A stretch of DNA of 64,000 nucleotides from contig JANQAI010000007.1 in assembly GCA_024707145.1 (NCBI GenBank), forward strand, positions 1 through 64,000, written 5' to 3'. A program made the translations under genes and the position numbers. The notes under the pieces are model-generated. The model was not told where the DNA came from and made no database searches. It worked only from the letters and a program-made list of their open reading frames with translations. Origin of the DNA: Magnetospirillum sp. (GTDB taxonomy: Bacteria; Pseudomonadota; Alphaproteobacteria; Rhodospirillales; Magnetospirillaceae). How positions within the stretch are numbered: the first letter of the stretch is position 1; every line of letters starts with the position of its first letter. Shown piece after piece: positions 46,674 through 58,800 of the stretch.

Positions 46674-47878
46674 CCAGTCCGGCCGCCGAGGACCAGGGAG
46701 AGGCTCTCGGCCGCTCGCCCCGCCTGGCGGTGCGCCGGCTGACGTTGACCGACTTCCGCTGCTATCAGCGCCTGCGCCTGGAAGCCGATTGCCGCCCGGT
46801 GGTCCTGACCGGGCCCAACGGCGCCGGCAAGACCAACCTGCTGGAAGCCCTCTCCTTCCTCACCCCCGGCCGCGGCATGCGGCGCGCCACCCTGGCCGAG
46901 GTCGCCCGCAAGGGCGCGGGAAGCCCCAGCGGAGCGGAGAGCCCCAGCGGAGCGGAGGAACGAAACGACGTGCCCTGGGCGGTGGCGGCGACGCTGGACG
47001 GCCCGGCGGGACGCATCGAGATCGGCACCGGCCGGGAGATCGGGTCGGAGCGGCGCACGGTCCGAATCGACGGCCAGCCGGCCAAGGCGCAGGATCTGGC
47101 CGCGATCGCCTCGGCCCTATGGCTCACCCCGGCCATGGACCGCCTGTTCATCGAGGGGGCCGGTGGCCGCCGCCGCTTCCTCGACCGCCTGGCCTTCGGG
47201 CAGGAGCCCGGCCATGCCGGCCATGCCAGCGCCTACGAGCACGCCATGCGCGAGCGCACACGGCTGCTGAAGGCGGGCAGGCCAGATCCCGGCTGGACCG
47301 GCGCGCTGGAGGAAGCCATGGCCCGCCACGGCGTGCTGCTGGCGGCGGGGCGGCTCCGCGCCGTCGCCCGGCTGGACGAGGCCTGCGCCCAGGGGCTGGG
47401 GCCGTTCCCGGCGGCGCGGCTGGCCCTGGCGGGCGAGGTGGAGGGCTGGCTGACCGAGGCCGTGCCGGCCGAGGTGGAGGACAGGATGCGGGCGGCCCTG
47501 CGCGCCGCCCGCGGGCGTGACGAGGCGGCCGGCGCCGCCACCTTCGGGCCGCATCGCAGCGACCTGAGCGTGCGTCACGCCGGCAAGGACCTGCCGGCCG
47601 GGCAATGCTCGACCGGCGAGCAGAAGGCGGTTCTGGTGTCCATCGTCCTGGCCCAGGCCCGCGTGCGCACCGGGCTGGCCGGCCTGGCGCCGCTGATGTT
47701 GCTGGACGAGGTGGCGGCCCATCTGGACCAGACCCGGCGCGCCGCTTTGTTCGACGAGTTGGCCGGGCTGAACGCCCAGAGCTGGCTGACCGGGACCGAC
47801 GAATTGCTGTTCGACGGCTTCGGCGACAGGGCCCAGTTTTTCCGGGTGGCCGACGCGTCTGTCACCCAGGTTGAGTGA
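46670..47878 (+). CDS. recF: Recombination protein RecF
   Basis: 402 residues from a GTG. LTLTDFRCYQRLRLE opens the fold, Walker A is GPNGAGKTN, the SMC-like signature lies near STGEQKAVLVSIVLAQA, and Walker B is LMLLDEVAAHLD. It loads RecA at gaps with RecOR. An unusual hydrophilic insertion of two perfect SPSGAE repeats (18-bp DNA repeats at 46922-46939 and 46940-46957) lies between residues 84 and 97. The protein is otherwise intact. Confidence 0.95.
   Translation: MTSPAAEDQGEALGRSPRLAVRRLTLTDFRCYQRLRLEADCRPVVLTGPNGAGKTNLLEALSFLTPGRGMRRATLAEVARKGAGSPSGAESPSGAEERNDVPWAVAATLDGPAGRIEIGTGREIGSERRTVRIDGQPAKAQDLAAIASALWLTPAMDRLFIEGAGGRRRFLDRLAFGQEPGHAGHASAYEHAMRERTRLLKAGRPDPGWTGALEEAMARHGVLLAAGRLRAVARLDEACAQGLGPFPAARLALAGEVEGWLTEAVPAEVEDRMRAALRAARGRDEAAGAATFGPHRSDLSVRHAGKDLPAGQCSTGEQKAVLVSIVLAQARVRTGLAGLAPLMLLDEVAAHLDQTRRAALFDELAGLNAQSWLTGTDELLFDGFGDRAQFFRVADASVTQVE
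46922..46957 (+). repeat. Two perfect 18-bp tandem repeats inside recF
   Basis: AGCCCCAGCGGAGCGGAG occurs twice head to tail and adds two SPSGAE hexapeptides. The GC-rich core CAGCGGAGCG resembles parts of intergenic repeats, suggesting a small in-frame insertion or slip. Confidence 0.8.
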
Positions 47879-47885
47879 AGTGACG

Positions 47886-47956
47886 CGGATGGACACGGAT
47901 GAACACGGATAAAAATGCTCCGTCCCCTCATCCGTGTTTATCGGTGTCCATCCATG
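47886..47956. repeat. Palindromic repeat between recF and gyrB
   Basis: CGGATGGACACGGATGAACACGGAT and its near complement CATCCGTGTTTATCGGTGTCCATCC form a long imperfect hairpin, with GACACGGAT/GAACACGGAT also repeated directly within the left arm. This belongs to a widespread type of intergenic repeat. Confidence 0.75.
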
Positions 47957-48000
47957 TCTGATATTATCCTGCCACCTTGCAGAGTGTTTGGAAGGTTTAG

Positions 48001-50469
<2,469 letters not shown>

Positions 50470-50801
50470 GGTGTCGGTGTCCCGTGTGGCCCGATACTCG
50501 CCAACCACCCTGCCAGTGCAATTTTACGGAGTGCCCAAGCCAAGAGGCCTCGCGCACTGAAATGCAGGAGGGCCGCAACGTGCTTAGATGGCTGGCAGGG
50601 CTTCCAGCTTTCTAAGCCATATCCTGCTTTGCGGGAGTATAGGGCGCCGCGGATGGGAGAGCCGGGAATATCCGCCTTTTCACGTTCTATGTCTGATCCC
50701 GCTTAAGTTTTCACTTTCTGCGTCAGGAAGGTTGCAATGCGGCAGACACACTCTCTAATAATATTAATTGCTTAGGCGTGAAATTTTTTCAAATTCTTTG
50801 T
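50470..50801. other. Gap after gyrB
   Basis: The 332 bp between gyrB and the convergent lysozyme gene hold no ORF, RNA or clear terminator that I can support. The base composition drops toward AT at 50745-50800, marking the change to accessory sequence. Confidence 0.5.
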
Positions 50802-51561
50802 CTATCCAAACTTCGACAGGGTGTCGCCGGGTTGGATGGTCGCGCCGCCGCCGGATGGCGCCTGCGGCTGTTGTCCCGGCTTCTCCGGCTGGGGTGTCGC
50901 CCCGGTTGGTGAGGCGTTCTGCTTGTATTTGTCGTTCAGGCTGGGATGGCCACGGTACTTGTCGGCGACGGCGCGATAGGCCTCGGGGCTTTCGGGATCG
51001 ATGCCCTGCATTTCGGCGCGGTTCCGTCGGATGCGGTCGAAGTTGCGATGGTAAGTGTCGGTACCCGCCGTGGAAGTCCGATTGCTCGGCCATGGCCTTG
51101 GCATCGCCGTTCCTGATGGCTTCCTTGAGCTTGGGAAACTGTTCCAGGCTGCCGTTGGCGTAATGGATGTCGACCAGGGCGGTTTTCTGTCCGTCGGTCA
51201 GCTTGTTCCAGTCCGTTTCCCCGACTTCCTTCTTCACTTTGTCGACACGGGCCGTGATCTCGGCGTCGAGGCGTTTCTCCATCTCGTCACGCGGCATCTT
51301 CATGGTCGATGTGACTTTGGGGTCGGCGGACGACTTCATGCGCCGGAATTCGGCCTGCTTTTCCTCCACGGTGGCTGGGCGGGTTTCTCTGGTAACCGGG
51401 TCCTTGACCTGGAATGGGATCGAGGTGAACGACTTCTCATCGTTCACCAAAAATCCGACTCCAACCGTAATTTTGCCTTTAGTGTCCTTGTAGGCCTGTT
51501 CTCTGATGCCTTCGCTGGTCTTGATATGCTCACGCATGCGTTGCGTTGTTGGGGTATCCAT
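50802..51561 (-). CDS. GH24 lysozyme-like muramidase (one frameshift)
   Basis: About 252 residues once repaired, from MDTPTTQRMREHI (GGAG seven bases upstream). SEGIREQAYKDTKGKITVGVGF places the catalytic Glu, Asp and Thr of T4-type lysozyme in the right spacing, and NKLTDGQKTALVDIHYANGS is the second conserved block. No signal peptide is seen. The C-terminal quarter is Pro/Gln-rich and ends IQPGDTLSKFG, the start of a LysM-like motif. The frame breaks at about 51062-51066: coding GGCGGGTACC needs one G fewer to give FHGGTDTYHRNFDRIRR. There are no other phage genes around. Confidence 0.8.
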
Positions 51562-51631
51562 GGTCATCTCCATAAGTTGATGAAAACGCACCGCCGCCGG
51601 AAATCCCGACGGCGTTCAGGGGACACAGACG

Positions 51632-52250
51632 ATGTTTCGTGCTGCTCTGATGGCGACGGCTGTGATTGCCGCCACGGCATCTCCAGTATTCGCTTGGGAT
51701 GAGCCGATGCCCGGAGAGCCCCGTTGGCCGCCGATCCCGCATGGAGGCGGGCTGTCGGCCTTCGTCTCGAAGAAATGGGTGCCACAGTGCGACCGCGCGG
51801 CTTACGGAGGGTATTTCCTCCGGCTCACGACGGACGGGCAGGTGGTTCATGAACGCTATCTGGCAGCCGCAAAGCAGCCCTGGCCCTCAGAGCGTTACAG
51901 AGCGGTTGCCGAATCCGGTTCCTACGCCGTCATCCTTGTCCGGGAGGACCAAGGTGGCGGCCATGGCAATTATCGCTTCTGGTCCTTTAGTCCACGACGG
52001 GGCCGTCACGGCCATGCGGGTCGGGCAATGTGGCGACAACCGGCAAGGACAGTTGCCTCCCGGAAAATCCTGGCACCCGGACCTTTTGCACGACGGCGTC
52101 TGGACCATGAGCGACGCCGACCTGAAGGCCTACTGGAACAGCCATGAATGCAATCAGGCAAATACCGGTAAAACCACAAGCCAGCCTTTCTGGGGTGAAG
52201 GCTGGGACCAGTATTGCCCCTATGTCACTGCGGGGCCGGCGAGCCAATGA
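51632..52250 (+). CDS. Secreted hypothetical protein (one frameshift)
   Basis: About 205 residues once repaired. A signal peptide ends at SPVFAWDEP. The mature protein has several Cys (in PQCDRAAYGG, RVGQCGDN, SHECNQ and DQYCPY) that could form two disulfides, and a Trp-rich end. The frame breaks in TTT at 51986-51988; with two T it continues NYRFWSLVHDGAVTAMRVG. No family is recognised. It is divergent from the lysozyme gene with 70 bp between, so the two may be functionally linked. Confidence 0.65.
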
Positions 52251-52859
52251 CGTGACGGGGCCGTTGATCTATCGGCCCGTTCGGTTCTCCGGACCAACGG
52301 GTCAGGCGGGTCCGCGCGATGGCGGTGTTGACGCTGCACCATTCACCGCATGAGCCTGGCTAACCTGCTTCCAAGCATGGCTGTGGCGTTGATGCGAACA
52401 TATATGGAACATGCTGAAGCGGGAGTCAACAAGCAAGCCGTGCGGGATCGAACCACAGCTTTTGCAGTTTATGAGACAACGGCCGCGATTCTTTGCAGTT
52501 TATGGGTCAACCCATTTGCAGGAAATGCGTCACGGCATACTGTCAGATCAAAGCGTTAGCGGATGGGCTTTTGCAGGTTATGCGTCGCCCGACATTGTTT
52601 GTAGGGCGACACATTATTCGCAAACACCTATTTGATGCAGAGCGCCGCAGCCATTGACCCATAAGCCGCAATAAGGACGGCGTCCTGGGGGCATGGCGTT
52701 TAGAGAGAATACACTGTGATGCAGTATCCGATCGGTTGCACCTTTTCATAAAATCACCCACCCTTATTAGGGGCGCATGTGCAGCAACGGAAAACAACCG
52801 CGCGTGCCATTGACTTTATGCTATGCATTGGTTGCGTTGGACTATCGAGGGGGGCATTC
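52251..52859. other. Gap before the giant surface protein
   Basis: The 609-bp stretch has no supported gene. Its middle holds the repeat array listed next. The giant gene is preceded by CGAGGGGGG, a strong ribosome site. Confidence 0.6.
52460..52673. mobile_element. Array of transposon-end-like repeats (IS21-type remnant, putative)
   Basis: Four forward copies of a degenerate TTTGCAGNTTATGNGTC unit lie at about 52461, 52492, 52514 and 52570, and two reversed copies at about 52607 (CGACACATTATTCGCAAACA) and 52655 (GACCCATAAGCCGCAA). Multiple short repeats at each end, with this kind of TGC...ATGNGTC sequence, resemble the termini of IS21-family elements. No transposase remains between them, so this would be a solo end pair or a non-autonomous derivative. 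The family call is inference. Confidence 0.5.
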
Positions 52860-55800
52860 ATGCGTCACATTCTGTCTGGTTACCGGGCCATGGTGCTGGC
52901 GCCGGAAGGTGGCGGCGCGTCGTCGTTTTCGGCCCAGGCGGATGCACCACTTCTCTCCGTTGCCGATGTGAGCGGCGCCGAGGACGGGGTGATCGCGCTG
53001 CAGGTCGCCTTGGAGAAGGTGGATCCGGGCGAGGCGCTGTCGCTGGTGCTGGCGGGACTGCCGGCGGGGACGCAGGTGTTCGGCGACGCCGGGGCCACGG
53101 CGCCGGTGGGGGTGCTGGCGGGCGATGGCTCGGTGACGTTGCTTGAGTCGGAGATGGGCGTCGCCGACGGGCAGGTGCGGCTGTGGATACGGCCGCCGGC
53201 CGACCTCGCCGGCACCTTCGCGGTGACGGCGACGGCGATCTCGACCGAGATCGACGGCTCCACCGCCTCGGCGACGGCGGATTTCACCCTGACGGTGGAC
53301 GCGGTGGCGGGCGATGTTTCGGCCCAGGGCGGATTCGCCGCGGCCACGCTCGAGGACCAAGCGCTGGCGGTGGCGCCGCAGTTCCGCATTACCGACGCCG
53401 ACGGCTCGGAGACGCTCGGTGCCGTCACGCTGGTCAGCAGCGACGCCGACATGGCCGGGGTGACGTGGTGGCTTGACGGTGTCTCGCTGGGGCAGGCCGT
53501 CTTCAACGCAGCCACGAACCGTTACGAGTTGACCCTGCCGGCCGACGCGCTGGTCGATTCCGGTAACGGCGTCTGGAGCATTGCCGGCCTGGAGGCGGTG
53601 CCTGCGGCCCATTCCAGCCGCGACGTCGATTTCGCCCTGCTGGTGGAAACGATCGATGGCGGCCAGAGCGCAAGCAAGGTGATCGGCGATGGCCGCATCA
53701 GCGTGCTGGCCCAGGCGGATGCGCCCGTTCTGTCCGCCGCGCCGCCGGTATCGGCCGAGGGAAGCGTGGTGCCGCTGTCCCTGTCGGCGGCGTTGGGCGA
53801 CCTGGACGGCAGCGAGAGCTTCAGCGCGCTGCGGCTACGGGATATCCCCGCCGACTGGATCGTGCGCCAAAACGGCATCACCCTGACGGCCGGCGCCAAT
53901 GGCTATGTCCTCGATGCCGCCTTGCTCGGCACGGTGACGGTGGAGGCCCCGGCGGATTTCGGCGCCGAGGCGGCGACGATCCTGCGGCTGGAGGCGGTGG
54001 TGACGGATACCGACGACACGCCGGGCGGCTCCGACAGCCGTACCGTGACGCTGGACGTGCCGGTGACCATCCTGCCGGTAGCGGACGTGCCCAGCCTGGT
54101 CGTGCGCGACGCGCGCGGACAGGAGGACGGGGAAATCCTGCTCGACATCCGCGCGGCGCAGACCGATGCCGACGGATCGGAAGCCCTGAGCCTGATCATG
54201 GACAACGTCCCCGCCGGGGCGGTGTTCCGCCAAAACGGGGTGGCGGTGGGCACCGATCTCGGTGGCGGCCGCTGGAGCTTCGACGCCACGGTGACGGCGG
54301 CGCTGGCGACTTTCGGCCTGACCATCGTGCCCCCGGCCGACAGCAACGCCGGCTTCACCCTGTCGGTGACGCTGGTGTCGCAGGACGGCGGCAGCACGGC
54401 CTCGGCCTGCCGCGACCTTGCGGTGGAGGTGCGCGGCGTGGCGGACACACCGCTCGGCCTGCCGGCGGACGGCTTCGCCTTCACCGGGATGGAGGACCAG
54501 GCGGTGGCGCTGGACCTTTCGGCCCTGGCGCCCCGTGATGCGGACGGGTCGGAGCGGCTGTCGGTGGTCCTGGGCGGGCTGCCCGCCGGCTTCCAGCTGA
54601 CGGTGCCGGCGGGATACGAGGACGCGCTGATCTATGCTGGTCCCAACCGCTGGATCGTGGCGCCATCGGCCCTGGGCGTGCTCAGCCTGGTGCCGCCGGC
54701 CGATTTCTCCGGCAGCCGCAGTTTCACCGCCGACGTCATCGTCACCGAAAGCGACGGTGCGGTGCGGGTGGATCGCCGCTCGGTCTCGGTGGCGGTGGAC
54801 GGCGTCGCCGACGCGGCACTCATCACCCTTGATGCCAACGGCACCGAGGACGCCGGCACGCCCTTCGCCCTGTCCATCTCCGTGAGCGACGGCGCCAGCG
54901 CCACTGATCCGGCGGGCGAGACGGTGACGTCGGTCATCATCGACGGCCTGCCCGCCTGGGCGACTTTGACCCATCCCACCATCGCCGACCTGCTGCAACC
55001 GCTGGGCAACGGCGCCTATCAGGTCGACCCGGCCACCCTCGGCAATCTGGCCTTGCTGCAACAGCTTCAGGTGCTGCTGCCCGAGGATTTCGGCGGCGCC
55101 GTTCCCAGCATCGGCATCCATGTCACCATCCGCGACAGCAACGGCGACAGCCGGGTCACCGATTGGGTCGGCGCCATCCAGGTGGCGGCGGTGGCCGACA
55201 TCGCCGTCTCCCACGATGCCGGCGGGGCGGAGATCGCCTATGCCCTAGCCGACGTCCACGGCGCCTCGGCCACCGGCATCGTGCTGCCGATCACCGCCAC
55301 CAGCTCCGACGATGACGGCTCGGAAACCCTGTCCTACGAGATCGCCGGCGTGCCCGAGGGCGTGCTGCTGTCCCACGGCAGCAATCTCGGCGGCGGCGTC
55401 TGGCACGTTACCGCCACGCAATACGCCCAGGCCCTGGCCGCGGGCGGGCTGACGGCCAGTGTGCCCAATGCGTCCGCCTGGGGCCTCGCCCCCGCCACCG
55501 GGTTCACGCTGAGCGTGCGTGCGGTCAGCCACGAGGCCAACGGCTCACTCAACGGCGACGCCGTGGCCAGCCTGACCGTCACCTGGGATGCCGGGGCGGA
55601 AGCCGCGCAGCACGTAGCCGACCCCCGCACCATCGCCACCGATTTCTCGGGCGCCGAGGATAATTGGATTGCGCTGAACCTCACCCCATCCGGCGCCGAC
55701 CTGGACGGCGGCAATGAGACCGTGGACGTGGTGGTGACCGGCCTGCCGGCCGGCGCCCGGCTCAACCACGGCAGCTTCGACGTCAGCACCGGTTCCTGGG

Positions 55801-58800
55801 TGCTGTCGCCAGCCGATCTGGCCGACCTTGCCGTGCTGCCGCCGCACAATTTCTCCGGCGATATGAGCGTCGGCGTGCGGGTGATCGTGACCGAGGCCGG
55901 CGGCGACGTGCGCACCGACGATTTCACCGTCACGGTGCATTTGGCGCCGGTCAGCGACGCCGCTATTGTGTCGGCCCAGGCGCAGGGGCTGGAGGACCAG
56001 CCCGTCGCCCTGACTCTGTCCGTGACACCCGGCGACACCACCGGCGTGCCCGAAACCATCACCGCCATCCGCATCCACGGCGTGCCGGCCGGTGCCTCGC
56101 TCAGCGCCGGGACCAAAACCGGCGACGGCACTTGGAGTCCGACTCCCGTCCAGCTGGCCGGCCTCACCCTGACCCCGCCGGCCCAATGGAGCGGCACCCT
56201 CAGCCTGGGGGTGGAGGTGACCAGCCAGGACGGCGCCGCCGACCCGCTGACGGTGACGCGAAACATCGACGTGACCGTAACGCCGGTGGCGGATACGGCC
56301 ATGGTGGCGCAGGGCCAACCCAGCGCCGGGGCGGAAGATACCGCCATCACGCTGGACCTGAGTCTGATCCATGCCGACACCGACGGCTCGGAAGTGGTGT
56401 CGGTGATGATCTCCGGCCTGCCCGACGGGTCGGTGCTGAGCGCCGGCATCCGCGACGAGCAGGGCAACTGGCTGCTGACCCCGTCGCAGCTGGCCGGGCT
56501 GACCGTGCGGCCGCCGGCCGATTGGAGCGGCACGCTGGAGCTGACGGTGACCGCCACCAGCTTGGAGCGTGGCAGCGGCGCGGTGAGTTCCGTGTCGTTG
56601 CCGGTGACCGTGCAGGTGGCGCCGGTGGCGGACAAGCCGGTGTCCGACCCGGTGGACGTCACCACCGACGAGGACGTGCCGGTGGCGCTGTCGCTCCACC
56701 TCGCCGCCAGCGACGACAGCGAGACCGTGGGCGCGCGCATTGCCGGCGTGCCGGCGGGGGCGACCTTCACCCGCGACGGCCAGCCGGTCGGCACGCTGGT
56801 GGCGACGGCCGACGGCACCGCCACCTGGCTGATCGACGCCGCCGACGTGGCCGGCCTGACCCTGGTGCCGCCTCCTAACGGCAAGGGTACCTGGACGTTC
56901 GAGGTCACGCCGGTCTCCAGCGACGGCGCCAGCACGCGCGACGGCGAAGCCAGCCCCCTGGTGGTACACGTCAATCCGGTGTCCGACGCTCCCACCCTGT
57001 CCGTCACCGGGGCCAGCGGCAACGAGGACACCCGGATTCCGCTCGACGTCCGTGCCTCGCTGACCGACGCCTCAGAAGTCCTGACCGCTACCATCAGCGA
57101 CATCCCGTCCGGCGCCAGCCTGTGGTGGAACGGCACCCGTATCACCGTGACCAACGGCGTCGCCACCCTGAACGCGGCGCAGCTTTCCGGCCTGTCGCTG
57201 TCGATCCAGCCGCGCGGCAATTCCGACGTGGATTTCGTGTTGCGCGTCCAGGCCTTCAGCCGGGACGGCGGCGCCAGCCCGGCGCACAGCCAGGAAGTGC
57301 TGCTGCCGGTCACCGTGCTGCCGGTCTCCGACCTGCCCAACATCCCCGCCAATGCGCTCAGCGACGACGAGGACAGCCGCATCGTCCTGCCCACCGCCAC
57401 CCTGGCCGACACCGACGGATCGGAAACTCTGACCGAGGTGGTGATCTCGGGCATTCCCGACGGCGCGACCTTGCGCTCGGGCGAGACCGTCATCCTCGTG
57501 ACCAACGGCACCGCCCTGTTGCCCATCGGCCTGCGCGCCAACCTGACGCTCCAGACCAAGCAGGATTATTCCGGCAGCTTCTCCATCACCTATTCCGCCA
57601 CCAGCCAGGACGGCACCGCCGCCCCGGCCACCCGCACCCGCGTCATCCCGGTCACCGTGCGGCCGGTCTCCGACCTGCCCACCCTGGACGTGCAGCCGGC
57701 CGAAGGGCTGGAGGACACCCGGATTCCGCTCGCCATCAGCGCCGCCGCCACCGACATCGACGGCTCGGAAACCTTGTCGGTCAGCATTTCCGACATCCCC
57801 ACCGGCTCGGTACTGCGCTCGGGCGAAACCGTCATCGCCATCGTCGACGGTACCGCCACGCTCACTTCGGACCAACTGGCCGGCCTGACCATCCAGCCCC
57901 CGCCCGACCACGAAACCGACTTCACCCTGACCGTGCGCGCCATCAGCACCGACGGCAGTGCGGCCCCTGCCGTCACCCTGGCCGAACTGCCGGTCAACGT
58001 CATCCCCGTCAACGACGCGCCCGGGCTGATCGCCCTATCCAACGCCACCGTAGCCGAGAACGCCGCGGGTGCAACCATTGGCACAGTGGCGGTAAGCGAT
58101 CCCGACACGGGAGACAGCCACACCTTCAGCCTGAGCGATGACCGTTTCGAGGTGGCGGATGGTCAGTTGAAGCTGAAAGCGGGCCAAAGCCTCGATCATG
58201 AGGCGGAGCCCACCGTGACGTTGAGCATCACCGCCACCGACATCGCCGGCCTGTCCAATACTCAAACTTTCAGTCTGACGGTGACCGACGTCAACGAGGC
58301 ACCGGTGCTCGACCCCTCAGCTTCCCCCGCTTTTGCCGCCATCTTCGAGAATGCCGTCGATCCGCAAGGCGGTACCGTCGCCGCGATGATCGTCGATGGC
58401 AGCATTACCGATCCGGACGGTTTGGCGGTCGAAGCGATTGCCGTCGTGGGAATGACCGGGAACGGCACTTGGCAGTACTGGACCGGGTCGGCCTGGACGG
58501 CTGTGGGAGCAGTCGGCGAAAACAATGCCTTGCTGCTGGATGCCGCCGATCGGATGCGTTTCATCCCCGCCGCCAACTGGAGCGGCACCGCCGGCATCAG
58601 CTTCCGCGCCTGGGACAAAAGCGCCGGCACAGCCCACACCTATGCCGATGTCACCGCTTACGGCATCGGCGGCAGCACGCCCTTCAGCGTCGCTTCCGAC
58701 ACGGCCACCTTGGAAGTCGCCCGCTTGCCGCGTCTCTCCATTTCCGATGTGAGCGTGCAGGAGGGCAGCACCGCGATCCTGACATTGGTCTTCGACCAGG

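Noticed and set aside
50802..51561. A prophage at the lysozyme gene
   Set aside because: Only a GH24-type gene is present; no integrase, portal, terminase, tail or holin gene lies in the surrounding sequence.
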